DNA of 64,000 bases. It comes from Venturia oleaginea (taxonomy: Eukaryota > Ascomycota > Dothideomycetes > Venturiales > Venturiaceae). Numbering within the stretch: the stretch's first letter is position 1; each line of letters opens with the position of its first letter. The position numbers were made by a program, and so were the translations under genes. Location: assembly GCA_013176395.1 (NCBI GenBank), contig JABMLP010000005.1:620001-684000 (forward strand), read 5' to 3'. Below the pieces are notes generated by a model. The model saw only the letters and a list, made by a program, of their open reading frames with translations, did no database searches and was not told where the DNA came from. Below are positions 1 to 11,424 of the stretch, piece after piece.

Positions 1-524
1 TTGACAGTTTCGAGGGTAGAATGTTTTGTTCCTCGGCGGTGGCAGCACTATCGAAGCTGCGATAGGGGTGATTATGGCAAAAGTGAAGGAGATGATGTTG
101 TCCATTTTCGATGAAGAGGTCGAAGAGGTCTCTGCTCCTTATTCTATTGACGAGCTCAAACATTCTTGTACTCCATCGTAGCTATAAGAGTCAAGTCGTA
201 AAGTTTGTCGCGAAGTTTTGTTCACTTGTGAACATCTCGCACTTAAGTCGACTTACTAAGCAGCCTAAGTTTTCACCTGTGGATGTGAGGTGATCATTGA
301 AAGCTGGCGGGTAAGGTGATGATAAATACAAGCGTGCGAATGGAACCTTACTTAAATGGGTAACGCTAGATTTGAGCCCCCATCCCCATCTCTCAGCCAT
401 CAGGCCAACTTTCTCACTTGTCCCACTTAAGTCCTTCAACCTTTTAATAACCAACCAACAACAACAAAGACGACGATAATTTCGTTTTAAGTCACGCACT
501 AACATTCTCCAATCGCGGCTGCAG
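1..524. other. No confident gene; possible 5' part of the next gene
   Basis: No protein family is recognisable here. A good branch point (ACTAAC near 498) followed by GCAG ending at 524 looks like the 3' end of an intron. The first exon of the gene that follows may therefore lie in this stretch, but I cannot place it. Confidence 0.3.
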
Positions 525-1073
525 GCAAGACTGTGCCGATAAGTCTGCAGAAATACTTTCCATTCTTCAAGCTACCAAGAGGTGAGTCTCAAGCATGCTG
601 ACTGGATAGAGAATCGCTTGTTAACCTCACATCAGAACTTCGCGATGAGATATACAACTTTAATTTGAGCTACGATGGCGTCCAAGCTTTCACTATAGCA
701 GGCTGCGTGTGCGAAGCACTAGAGACAACGGTCAGCGCAAGAAATTGGCTCTTCTTATTGATGGAGCTGTGTCACTTTCTAGAGGCTTCTCAAGTCATGA
801 TTTGCCTGCGCATCACCTGCCCGCCAGCTGAGTACAGAGTGATAAGGACAAGCCTGCCTAAACTTGTAAGTTATACTCATTTCTTTCTGCCACTGAAGCC
901 GACTACCATAGCTTCGAAAAGCGTGTGTAGTAGCATACCAGGATGAGGGTGAGGAGACCTTTAAGGGAGGCCTAGAGAAGCTACTGCGTAAGGCTGAAAA
1001 ACTGAGTGATCCGAAGTATGAAGGCTCCGAAAGAGAAGAGGAAGCAGAGGCAGAGGAATACGAAGATGGCTAA
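525..1073 (+). CDS. Hypothetical protein, fungal ELRD-x-IY (F-box-like) family, 5' end unresolved
   Basis: Three segments join into one open frame: 525-581, 636-865 and 912-1073, with GT-AG introns at 582-635 and 866-911. The segment before the first intron ends in FPFFKLPR and the next begins ELRDEIYNF. This matches the LPxELRxxIY start common in fungal F-box-like or 2EXR-like proteins. The C-terminus is strongly acidic (EEEAEAEEYEDG) and ends at TAA 1071-1073. No in-frame ATG precedes the first segment, so a further upstream exon is needed or the gene has lost its start. The following gene at 1583 has the same motif with an intron in exactly the same codon, so the two are probably diverged duplicates. 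Function unknown; F-box-like members may act as substrate adaptors, but that is only inference from the family. Confidence 0.4.
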
Positions 1074-1582
1074 AACAATGGACGAGCCAACTAGGCTAGC
1101 ATAGCCATCTTGGATATCTTTTATCTGATGATCCGAGGAAAGTGTTGTAAAGGGCGTAGCTCGGGAATTAGCGACAAACCAATATAACCATCTGTTTTGA
1201 TCAGCTTCGTTCTCATCCATATGTGACGTGACAACCTCCTCTTCCACTCCAAACACAGTGGAGAAACACCCTCGCGGCATTCTTCCAAGTTATATTGGTA
1301 TCGATGAACCTCAAGAAGTTTCAGAATCTTCAACACAACAACATTCTTATCCATTCGTGCGGGTTATGCTGTACGAAGGTATTGGTTTCAACCTTGAAAC
1401 TGCTCCCGCCATTCCAGCCAACATTAATGGAGTACGCCGGATTGAATGACGTCGCATCGCGCTCAACAGAACTCCACCCACTTACCTGGAGTCCACTAAA
1501 GCTCTTCTTCCAACATCAACCATCAAGCCCCATCCGCCACCAATTAATAATCAACAGCAGCTCAAAGAAAGCGGTAACAAAG
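1074..1582. other. Intergenic, nothing recognised
   Basis: Short frames occur on both strands, but none resembles a known protein or splices sensibly to its neighbours. Confidence 0.4.
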
Positions 1583-2402
1583 ATGCCAACCAATACTCGA
1601 TCGAGAGCAAGACAGGCGGCCTGCTTCCCATTCATGGAAGTACCTAGAGGTATGGTTTTTCCTGCAGTCTTGCTTTGATGCCGCCATTTGAAAAGCCGAA
1701 CTGACGATGAACATAGAATTGCGCGATATGATCTATGACTATGCCCTCACCTACGATGGAATCCAAGAGATGATTCTCTCGGACACCTACGACAAGATTC
1801 AAGCCTCGAATGCCGCAGGATTTCTACAAACACCGAGCATCCTTCTTGTCGATAAGCGAATATCATCGGAAGCCATCTCTCGCATTGAAAAGAAAGAGGT
1901 TACTTTCACTTGCCCAGTCCGTTGCGTGCGTACCCTCATCTTTGATTACGTCATTCCGAGAAGAGCATTCAACACCATTTGACGCATCAAATTGATAATG
2001 CCAGAAATCCAGAACCTGAAACACTACTGTGACTGTATTGGGAATAACGATGAAGAGGAAGAAGAGGCAGAGCAGGTAGTGAACATCGATCTGACAAGTT
2101 TCCTCCCTTTGTGGGTAAGCTTATTGGAAGGCTTGTTCAAGCATTTTGACGGCTCAGCTCCAGATGCTTCTAAGGTGGAGGAACTTCGTTGGATTTTTGG
2201 TTCTGATGTTCTCATCATCCGTGGGGAAATGATATTCCAGCTTGTGAGCATCCTCCAACCAATAACGAATCAAAAGTAAGTTTACTGACAACCACAGGCT
2301 ACAACGGCGGTCAATATCATTGATGAAGGCTACCATACCTATTACCCCGAAGTGATGGACGCCATTCTGACAGAAGCGAGGTCCATGAATAAACAGAAAT
2401 GA
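1583..2402 (+). pseudogene. ELRD-x-IY family gene with an in-frame stop
   Basis: ATG 1583 opens MPTNTRSRARQAA and FPFMEVPR, then intron 1650-1716 (branch CTGAC) joins to ELRDMIYDYAL. The frame runs to a TGA at 1980-1982 and continues in the same frame without a shift through an acidic stretch (DEEEEEAEQ). A second intron at 2244-2297 leads to YHTYYPEVMDAIL and TGA 2400-2402. A single nonsense codon thus splits an otherwise continuous gene. An alternative is an unseen small intron around 1980, but no good splice sites are present. Weak coding-like signal continues in another frame to about 2600, so the original C-terminus may have been longer. The first intron falls in the same codon as in the gene at 525-1073, which supports tandem duplication. 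Confidence 0.45.
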
Positions 2403-2661
2403 TCTGGCAACGCAAAAGCGGCGCAGGAGATTCGAAAGAATTACTGACCTCAGCTCGATTCCAACTTGACCTCGCAATGAGGTCGAGCTCCAAAGTTCCT
2501 GGCAATGTTCATTTCTCAATTGCCGGAGAGTTAGGATCATCGATCTCGATATGCGAATGCTCTCACAATCCGAGACGGAGAACTTGAACAATCTCCTTCC
2601 ATTCGTCGGCAATGTCCTTCTGTCAAAACCACCAGCCTTCATCTCCCAACATGAACACTGT

Positions 2662-4844
2662 CTACAACCGAGCCTTCCCATCACTTGAGAGCAATTCAGA
2701 TTTGACGGCCTCACCAATCACTTTCATTGCCTCAACGAGCCTCTTTTCTTGCAATCTTGGAGCCACGACTTGCACACACAGCGGTGTCCAAAGATGAACA
2801 TTCTTATCCACATTGGTCCACAACTTCCTATTTGCTTTATCCCATGGACCTAATGGCGGCGTCGAAGGGACAGGATCCAGTAAGATCGGAAGCGTTTAAA
2901 GGTCGTATCGGCAAAGTCTACAATTATCAGTCAGATGGCGGGCAGATGGGAAGCTACGATCAAACTTACACCAGCAGGATAATCAAGTAGCACAAAAGAA
3001 CTCGTATAACTAACACCATTCCATCGATCGATTTCAGGAACAGGATGGGGAGCAACAGGACAAATAAAAGCATCAATCTCAACCCCATGTTCATCTTTCC
3101 ATATACTCAGGAATTTCTTTCTTAACTCTTCTTTTTTGGCGTGTAATTCTGCTACTTGTCCCAAAGTCTTTGCTTTCTTCCGTCGAAGACGAGTTTGAAG
3201 CCATGGTGACAATGGCTCACCTGTTGATTCCAAAGTATCGAAGACAAAATTATTGCCATCGATGCCAAACATTGCGTTTGCTAGGGACTGACATTGCGAA
3301 AGCAAAGGTGTGATATCCATTTCGACGACTGTGATACCCTGATTTCTGAGCATCACGGCTGTTTCATCAATGATTTTGTTGATGGGTGGGAGGGGATCTA
3401 TAACTCCATCTCTCCTCACGATTCCGATTGTGATTTCGGTTTTTGAAGGCGAGAAGCCTTGTTCGTCCCATAAGCCGTATGCGACATCTGGATCTATGTC
3501 CCATGGTTCTGATTCTGCTACTGATCGGAGGAAGAGTTCGCAGTCCCTCATGCTCGTAGCGATTGGTCCCGCACTTGCGGGCAGGGCAAGAGCTGAGCTT
3601 CCAGGGGCACCAGAACCTTGTTGGTTGCCGTAGGGTATGCGTTGCCAACTGGGTTTTATGCCATAGAGGTTATTGCACAATGCTGGAATGCGAATTGAGC
3701 CTCCGACATCTGTTCCTACACCCAATATTGAGCCCCGCATAGCCAGCAAAGCACCCTCACCACCGCTACTCCCTCCTGCCGTCACTTTAGCATTCAACGG
3801 GTTGATGACCCTCCCAAAAACGTTGTTGTGCGAATCCAGCGCCATCAATGTCTGCGGTATATTCGTCTTGCAGAACAGCACCGCTCCCGCTTTGAGCAGT
3901 ATATCAACCAAGGTGGAGTAAGAGGTGGCAGGTTTGAATGCAAGTGCTACCATTCCGATGCTCGCGTCGTGACCCGGGATTTTGAAGGTGTCTTTTAGGG
4001 AGATGGGAAGGCCGTGGAGGGGTCCCATTGGTGAGCCCACTTTGTCGAGGTAGTCGTCTAACGCGAGCGCTCTTTCTACTGCTTGTTCGAAGAGGATTTC
4101 GGTGAGGCAGTTTGTTAGTTGGTGTGCTATTGCTGCTCTCTGTGGGTTTGTCAGTATAAGTTCGTTCTTGCAGTGAGAGATCTATGAGTCCAGGCTTTCA
4201 TACTACGAGTGTAGCATGTCTATGGCTTTCTTTGATTTTCCTCCAGGCCATGAATTCAGTGCCCTTTTAATAACTGCAAAAACAGCTACCGTTACCTTTA
4301 AATTCTGCCCACCCAGGATCGATATCAATAATCTTCTGGCGATCTTCGAAATCACATTGCCAGAACTTTATCGATATCGATGCACTGTTTGAAAGTGGTA
4401 TATGGATTCGAAGCTAGCACCGAATGGCAATGAATTAATGGCCCGCTATGCTGGGGAGGTATTCAAAATCGCTAGAGCCAAAATCGGTGTGGGTCATGCG
4501 TGAGATAATATGTGCCACTTCTAGCTATTCGTTGGAAAGCGATGGACCCAGGTCCGGCATTGTTTGAGAATAGAAATTGGAGATCATACTTTACAAAATG
4601 CCCTCGTAACATCTACACTCTTCAACCTTCCCGCCGCCAGTTCTTCCACCAAAGCCGTAGCATCATAGTTCTCGGTGATCTTTAGATCTTGCTCGTTTAA
4701 GATTCCGCATTTTCGTGGGACATCGAGGACATTCAGAGTCCCGGGTGGTGGGATTGATTCAGCTGGCAGAAGCCATTCTTTGGGGATTCGGGAAGCTTGT
4801 TGCTCCTTTTTGCGCTTGGAGATAGATTGCCAGGATTCTGACAT
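2662..4844 (-). pseudogene. Amidase (amidase-signature family), frameshifted near the C-terminus
   Basis: Exons on the minus strand are 4844-4590, 4139-2970 and 2917-2662. Exon 1 (MSESWQSISKRKKEQQ) joins exactly in frame to RAAIAHQLTNCLTE. The amidase-signature Ser-Ser-Lys machinery is visible: the lysine in LPISLKDTF, the GGSSGGEGALLA loop and the serine in GTDVGGSIRIPA. Family members hydrolyse carboxamides to acid plus ammonia, often in nitrogen scavenging. The last exon starts correctly (TLPIRPLNASDL) but the conserved GPWDKANRKLW tail lies in another frame. There is one extra base between about 2866 and 2885; if real this truncates the last ~70 residues, if an assembly error the gene is intact (~560 aa, usual length). 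The first intron is 450 bp, very long for this genome, and contains the palindrome at 4319-4380. Confidence 0.8.
4319..4380. repeat. Palindromic 62-bp element, copy 1 (in amidase intron)
   Basis: Two 24-bp arms (4319-4342 and 4357-4380) are inverted copies around a 14-bp loop. The left arm begins TCGATATC and ends TTCTGGCGA. The arms are imperfect. A second copy with the same arms and near-identical spacing is at 54621-54683. Confidence 0.65.
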
Positions 4845-4950
4845 CGTGAGATGTATGGATGGAAGTCATTTTGGTGGAAGACGCGTTGAAGGAGGTTTTG
4901 GCAATCGCGTTGAGGTGGGTCCAATCGCGCCGAGGTTGTGAAAGCGTGTA

Positions 4951-5033
4951 ACGTAATTCACTAGCGAGCGGGCCAAACCACCGAGCGGGCTACCGAATCG
5001 ATCATTTCATCTTTGCAAGCCTCTACACCACCA
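4951..5033 (+). repeat. Left terminal inverted repeat of the Fot/pogo element
   Basis: Matches the inverse complement of 6305-6386 with only a few differences. Confidence 0.88.
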
Positions 5034-5037
5034 CCTC

Positions 5038-6265
5038 ATGCCTTCTAAAGCCCAGCAAGAAGGCCGATTACTTCTTGCTCTTCAAGCCTATCAAAAAGGC
5101 CAAATCACAACTATTTGCCAAGCTGCATTAGCTTATAATGTACCATACAGTACCCTCAAATATCGCCTCTCTGGACGTGTTGCACGCGTCGAAACGCGCG
5201 CAAACAGCCACAAACTTACTCCCACAGAGGAAGAAGTCTTAACTCAATGGATTATCTCAATGGATAATCGAGGCTATCCTGCTCGAGTCTGTGCAGTACA
5301 GAATGCGGCAAAATTACTGCTTTAACAACGCGTCGGTCCCTCAGCCTCAATCGGTATCAACTGGTCTGCCAGGTTCATCAAGCGACAGCCTACCCTGCAA
5401 TCGAGATTCAATCGCAAGTACGATTATCAGCGTGCTCAATGCGAAGATCCAGAGCTTATCGGAGCCTGGTTTCGGCTTGTGAGTAATACAATTCAGAAAT
5501 ACGGCATTCAAGAGGAGGATATCTATAACTTCGATGAGACTGGCTTTGCAATGGGTATTGCAAGCACCTCACGCGTCGTTACTACCTCAGATCGACGGGG
5601 CAAGCCACCTCAATTACAGCCAGGCGATCGGGAGTGGGTTACAGCAATTGAAGCGATCAATGCGCGTGGCTGGTATCTCCCTCCGATGGTTATCTTCAAG
5701 GGCAAGGTGCATCTCTCAACTTGGTTCGAAACTACACAACTACCACCTGATTGGGTGATTGCTTTGAGCGATAACGGCTGGACGAGCAATGAGCTAGGTC
5801 TTAAGTGGCTCACTGAGACACCCCACAACGTAGCTCAATTGGAGCAGCAAGTCAAGGTAATCAAAGACTATTTACAGCGTCGCTCAAAGAGCCCTCCAAG
5901 CCCTACAGACGCTGCAATTAATCAATTGGTTAAAGGCTGTCAAACAGCTATGCACAGCGCAGTACTGTTGGCAGATGAGAATGAGAAATTGAGAGCAGCG
6001 AATGAGAGGCAAAAGAGGAAGAGAGCAGTCAAAAAAAAAGCAGATCTCAAAGAAAATAACACTTACAGTTGCAGAGGCACAAGGCCTGATGGAGAATACT
6101 GTACAGCAGCCTATGCAGGCAAGTGTTGCTCCTATACAGCAAACAGTTGTTGCAACAGCCTCGTCATCAAGTAGTGCAAGTCAAGGGAATTGCTTTGGTT
6201 TACCTAGTTGTTTTGTATGTAAGGGCTTTGACCATGCTGCGAGCGATTGCCCTAAATATCGATAA
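5038..6265 (+). pseudogene. Fot/pogo transposase remnant
   Basis: ATG 5038 starts a pogo-type N-terminus: an HTH-psq-like start (LLLALQAYQKGQI) then a CENP-B-like HTH. TAA at 5323-5325 interrupts the frame, which then continues unchanged through IGAWFRLV and the first catalytic aspartate in NFDETGFAMG to QPGDREWV. After GLKWLTE the protein jumps straight to TPHNVAQLEQQ. The stretch that normally carries the second and third catalytic aspartates (LDGH and QPLDV motifs, intact in the related copy at 49.9-51.7 kb) is missing. A nine-A run at about 6031-6039 shifts the frame; the proper C-terminus continues in the next frame to a CCHC zinc knuckle (CFVCKGFDHAASDC) and a stop at 6265. Cannot be catalytically active. 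Confidence 0.85.
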
Positions 6266-6304
6266 TCTTCTGTATAATAGATAGTCTTGATTAATAAAGG
6301 CGTT

Positions 6305-6386
6305 GTGGTGGTGTAAGCTTGCAAAGATGAGATGATCGATTCGGTGGCCCGCTCGGTGGTGTGGCCCGCTCGCTAGTGAATTACGT
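6305..6386 (-). repeat. Right terminal inverted repeat of the Fot/pogo element
   Basis: Inverse complement of the left repeat, ending at the TA duplicate. Confidence 0.88.
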
Positions 6387-6537
6387 TAGGTGCCTATCTA
6401 GTAGAAAGCGTGAGAACCAATGATGGTAGTTCTAGCTTCAGTTGTTAAATAAGATTCTCTGAAAGATCAAATTTTCCACTCGATTCTCATTTGGGTATTC
6501 TCGTTCATATAAGGTCAAAAGTTCAGAATCCTAATGT

Positions 6538-6548
6538 CACGTGACTCA
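6538..6548. promoter_or_regulatory. Overlapping CACGTG and TGACTCA motifs upstream of rps5
   Basis: CACGTG (bHLH-type E-box) overlaps TGACTCA, the consensus bound by Gcn4/Cpc1-type bZIP factors. The pair lies about 180 bp before the ribosomal protein start codon. The motif match is seen; regulation by these factors is inference. Confidence 0.35.
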
Positions 6549-6725
6549 TCAATTTTCGATGATTGTGGGCGTCTTCATCGTGACCCCGGCGTCAAAAAAA
6601 GTTATTCCTAATTCTCAACCTCCCACGCGCTCCAAATTTCCGACAAATCTCACTTGAAGACTCCATAACTCTGGACGAATCGTCAAGGAAATCAACGCGC
6701 TTCCCCCTTCTATCTACAATTCACA

Positions 6726-7539
6726 ATGTCTGAGCACTCCGAGGAAATCGAGGTCGAAAGCCCAGGCGGCTATGCCGTTCTCCCAAAGGACATCACCAGC
6801 GAGATTGGCACCATCAAGCTCTTCAACAAGTGGAGCTACGAGGATGTTGAGATCCGCGACATCTCTTTGACGTACGAGTTCTTTCCCAGTGGTGGACGGG
6901 CTCATTTGGGGTACGAAGGACTAACCGGATAATTTTACTAACTTGCGACTCAATAGCGATTACATCCAAATCCGAACCCCCGTCTACGTCTCTCACTCTG
7001 CTGGCCGATATGCCGTCAAGCGTTTCCGAAAGGCCCAGTGCCCCATCATTGAGCGTCTCACCAACTCCCTCATGATGAACGGTCGCAACAATGGTAAAAA
7101 GCTCATGGCTGTCCGTATCGTTGCCCACACCTTCGAGATCGTACGTCGAACCTACACCATACAATAACAATTACAATCGCATTATGCGTGGAGGATATGG
7201 AGGACTAACAGTCATGCGCAGATCCACATCATGACCGACCAGAACCCTATCCAGGTCGCCGTCGACGCCATCGTCAACTGCGGTCCTCGCGAAGACTCAA
7301 CCCGTATTGGTTCTGCCGGTACCGTCCGTCGTCAAGCCGTCGATGTGTCTCCTCTTCGCCGCGTCAACCAGGCCATCGCCCTCCTCACCATCGGTGCCCG
7401 TGAAGCCGCTTTCCGCAACGTCAAGTCCATTGCTGAGTGCTTGGCTGAAGAGCTCATCAACGCCGCCAAGGGATCGTCCAACTCGTACGCCATCAAGAAG
7501 AAGGATGAGTTGGAGCGTGTTGCCAAGTCCAACCGTTAA
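6726..7539 (+). CDS. rps5: 40S ribosomal protein S5 (uS7)
   Basis: Three exons, 6726-6871, 6957-7140 and 7222-7539, join in phase to a 215-residue protein, the usual size for eukaryotic uS7. Introns are 85 and 81 bp with clear ACTAAC branch points. The conserved core is evident: [58 protein letters not shown], and the C-terminal [18 protein letters not shown]. uS7 sits in the head of the small subunit near the mRNA exit and the E site and is needed for 40S assembly. ATG 6726 follows a pyrimidine-rich leader. The gene is intact and is the best anchor in the left part of the window. Confidence 0.97.
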
Positions 7540-9333
7540 GTGGTCGTTTTGGTTGTGGGATGGAAAAATGTGATACGGAAGGATATCCCTCATGGCTTTG
7601 TGAATGCACACCTACACAAGGCGAATTCAGTTCGTTCTTTGGTCCATTTATTCCTACACCATCCCGTAGAAAAGAATAAACGGCCTTGATTCTCAATTTG
7701 TTCGCCGGAATTTTATCCTTCTCGTGTGACCACGTCTAGTATCTCAAACCGTAATGACTCAGGATCGTCTCGGACTTTATGCAGAAGGGTTGAGGAGTGA
7801 TGGCTTGATTCAAGTAGCAGTTTGATTGATACCTATTGATTGGTAAGCTGATCGACATGTAAATCTCAACATCTGATATCACTGATTTGTGAGTTCTCCC
7901 TACTAGAAGCCTGTTTTCATTCGTTATTGAAATCGACCTGGGGCGCTCTGGTAAAGTAGGGGAGATTGTACGATGTTAAATCTTTCAACATGCGAGTAGC
8001 TTGGGATGGCTGCATATGTGTACCCTGTCACCCTGTCTAGTGAGTTGAGACGTATCGTCTCATGATCGGTCTAAATGGATTTTTCTGATTGGCGATTGGT
8101 CTTATCAGCCCCTCTTGCGTCTATTATTTGCGTGTTGACATACTGGAAACGAGCAATGAACACAACGTCAATAAGAATGTTTGAACAATCTTGAGCATAA
8201 CAATCATCTGGCGAGGAATCGCTGGACCCCCGGTGAGAATGGAGAATAAGTCGCGTGCTTGCAGCTGATAGAGCCCCCACTCTTCCGCTTTGCCGAGATT
8301 AACCTCCTTTCTCTCCTCGAAACCACATCCAGCGAACAAGTCACTGGAAACTCATGTCCAGGTAGGCTGGACTGCGTATCTAGAAGGATAGGCGGATTAT
8401 CGTACCCCTTTCGATGGAACTCCAGTCATTGTGTTGCTCAAATGGTAATTGGATCCCACCTCGTTCCCCCGGCTTTGATACTCGTTACATATGGCGACCG
8501 ACGCAGAATTTCGTACCCCTCTATCTGGATCAGGTTGCTTGGTAAGGAATCTTTGACACGGAGAAGTACCCAGACAGACTATCTGGTCACTCGTGCGCGT
8601 GAGGGAAAGAGTCGCCTGCGCGAATGATCAACACACAAGAGAGTTACTAAAGCAATTTGAAGTATCAGATGGGTTTCCATATGATGATTCAGGTGGTTGA
8701 CGATAGGGAGGGGTGGCGTGACGGAATAGGAGAAGGGTAGTTGGTGCCGGGGTCAGGGCTGAGATACGAAAGGAGATGGGGAATTCTCGACCGACACAGA
8801 GAGCACGCCGATGCAGCGGGCCGTGGATTGATTCGAGGTGTAATTGAGGATGGGTTATACAAGCGTGGTACAACAGACGTGGCCGTGCGTTTGTACGTGT
8901 AGGAGTATGCATATTCTTCCCAACAGCCTTCGTTCGAGTATACAGTCGTAGGCTATTTCTTTCCACAAAAATCTCACCTTCACAATCTAGGCAGGCACTT
9001 ATCATCTTAACTCAGTCCACCCGACGTGAGGTCCGCGGTTGCGTGGCTTCCATCTTCAGAGGAAGGCGTGGGTTGCTGGGTCACGTTTTGTTCCTACTCC
9101 CTTTCAACAACCTCTTCACCGCATTTCACTTCACTTTCCCATACGCCTCCACTCTCGAACACATTCTGCTCACTCTCGAACACTCTCTGCTTTCTCTCCA
9201 TTGCTCTGGCACCGGACTCCCGGTCGATTGTCAAATCGTTGACATCGTGCCTTGACTTCTCATCGTTATTTCACAGCAAACTCCCTTCACACACAACTTT
9301 GACCGCCGGAATCAAATACCACCAACAACTTCC
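7540..9333. other. Intergenic; no recognised gene
   Basis: About 1.8 kb between rps5 and the RGS gene. Short frames exist on both strands but none shows family motifs. The last ~220 bp are rich in CT (many TCTC/TTC runs), as in 5' leaders of fungal genes, and probably hold the RGS promoter and leader. Confidence 0.4.
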
Positions 9334-11424
9334 ATGGAGTACCACGGCCAGCTCGTCTCCGTCTCCTCGCCGACGGAGGACGCCATCGGCGAAGGGATGG
9401 TAAGCCAATACGGTACGAGCCACAGCGACCATGCGAATGTCAACAAATTGGGACAATTCTACATTGGATTTGCCATTGGCTACACCCTTTTGGTCTTTGC
9501 CGGCTTGACACTTCTTTTCGTCCTCCGAGACTCCCATGCTGTTCGAATTCGAAGCTTCCAGACCATTTGCACCACGGTCCTCACGCTCCACATCTACCTA
9601 GTCCTCATTCTCATGGCGTATCCTCTGAATGGTCTCTATAAGTGCTGGATGGAGTTCTGGATCATGAACATCGTACTACCACTTGGCATTGCTCTGTTTC
9701 AAGGTATGCCGCTGCCGCTAAGCACCAATAAAGAACATCTGTACTAATCATGATTATCAGCCGGCAACATGCGTCTCTTCTCATACGCCATGGAACAGAA
9801 GGAGATTTCCCAGGGTCGTCTTGGGGTTCGACGAAGATGCAAGTTCAGCATCTGGAAGCCGCAGCCATTGGAGTGGGCTCGACACCGCACCGTCGAGCAG
9901 CGTACATACGACCTCATAGTTGTCGGCGTAATTGTTCAGGTGAGTGGCCATTTCTTCCCAGAGCAGTGATTGCAGCGACTGCTATGACTGACTCTGACTA
10001 GCTCATTGTCGCCCTCGTTATCTTTGGTGGCTCACGCAAATTTCATCCTACTTACGGCTTCTTTGGCGAATGGGGGGCGGATGATCAGTGTCGTGTGGGC
10101 ACTGAGTGGTCAGTATATCTGTGGTCGTACTCCATGCTGTTTGACATTGCTGACCAGCCTAAGGGTGCCCTCTGTCATATGGCAATTCCTCTGGTCGTCA
10201 GTGTTCGGCCCTTACATTCTTCTACGAACTCGAGACATCCGCGACACCCACTATTGGGCATTGCAGACAAGAATGGCTGTCTTTGCTGGGTAAGAAGCAA
10301 ACTCCCACTGTAACCGACCAAAACTGCTCACAACTTGCAGCCTCCCAGGCACCCCGCTTTGGCTCGCATTCATCTACACGCACAACAAACACCTCCTTCA
10401 CATCAATCGATATTTTAAACCAGCGGGATGGTAAGTGAATCTTCCCCACTCGGCATGGACCATACTAACCTTTACCAGGTTCTTGCCCGGCTTGATCACG
10501 ATGCAATTCGTCTGCATCTTCTTTCCACTCCTCGACATCTACAAGCTTAAGAGACTGGAAAAAACTTTCGGCGAGAACCGTTCGGTCCCTGATACACCCT
10601 CAGAGCTGCGCAACTTTCACGACAGGAAACTCAATCCTTACTCCATGGCCACTCTGGAACTTCAACTGGAAAAGACGCCGAATCAACTCATGCATTGGGC
10701 GTACACCAAGGAATTCACGGCTGAGAACGTCTTATTTCTCACGGCTGTCAAAGGTTTCAAGCGGAAGTGGTTACTAGCCACCAAGCAAACCAATGAGCTT
10801 GACCCTACACAGGCTCGGGAGCTTTATGAAGAGGCAGCAATGATTTTCTTCACGATGGTCCATCCTGTAACGGCTCGTAGGAATATCAACATCGACTCTC
10901 CCACCTTCCGAGAGCTCGAGGATATGTTCAAGGGCTGCCAGTATGACCCTGACGACGACATCTCGAGCGTTTCGAAGTCACCTAGCCATTTGACTCAGAA
11001 CGTTGTTGCGCCTTGGGAAGGACTCGAAACTCCCGAGAGATCTCACTCAGCACTGTCCGATCGAGGCAAGCTGCTCGACGACCACGTCAACAAACTATAT
11101 CCACTTCCCATCACTCAGATTCATACCAGAAGCGACTCGTTGACTGATGGTGCTTCGACAATAATGGTTCCACCCGACTTCACTATCGAAGTGTTTGACC
11201 GAGCATACAGCAGCGTGAAGGACGATGTGTATCTCAATACTTGGGTCAGGTATGAAAAGTGTTATTCTCGTCCACTTTCCCCATTACAATCTTAGCGGCA
11301 ACTTGAGGTAACAATTGACATTAGATTCGTCAATCGCGATCGCAAAGAAGACATGCAAGAGAATCTGAGCTTGTACTCTGAGTTCTCATTCTCAGACAAG
11401 TCCGCAGGATCTAGCCGTCTGTAA
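9334..11424 (+). CDS. Seven-transmembrane RGS-domain protein (RgsC-like)
   Basis: Seven exons (9334-9703, 9761-9939, 10002-10108, 10158-10289, 10341-10430, 10479-11249, 11335-region start 11325 to 11424) join in phase to 582 codons plus stop; the last exon is 11325-11424. Hydrophobic helices are seen near residues 41-64 (FYIGFAIGYTLLVFAGLTLL), 75-96, 107-125, 173-193 and in three later exons. After the last helix comes a cytosolic part with an RGS-type helical core (ENVLFLTAVKGFKRKW, ELYEEAAMIFFTMVHP, STFRELEDMFKGC) and a soluble tail. RGS domains speed GTP hydrolysis by G-alpha subunits and so damp heterotrimeric G-protein signalling. The 7TM-RGS layout resembles Aspergillus RgsC and related proteins; the subfamily name is inference. 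The gene looks intact. Confidence 0.82.

Larger units (their letters stand above)
4951..6386 (+). mobile_element. Fot1/pogo-type DNA transposon, internally deleted
   Basis: The element is flanked by TA dinucleotides (4949-4950 and 6387-6388), the target duplication expected of Tc1/mariner-superfamily elements. Long terminal inverted repeats (about 82 bp) begin ACGTAATTCACTAGCGAGCG and each contains a repeated GAGCGGGC core. Total length is 1436 bp. It encodes one decayed transposase with a large internal deletion, so it should be non-autonomous. Confidence 0.9.

Noticed and set aside
8628..9005. 125-codon minus-strand frame before the RGS gene
   Set aside because: Arg/Pro/His-rich without motif, in a region expected to be promoter and leader.
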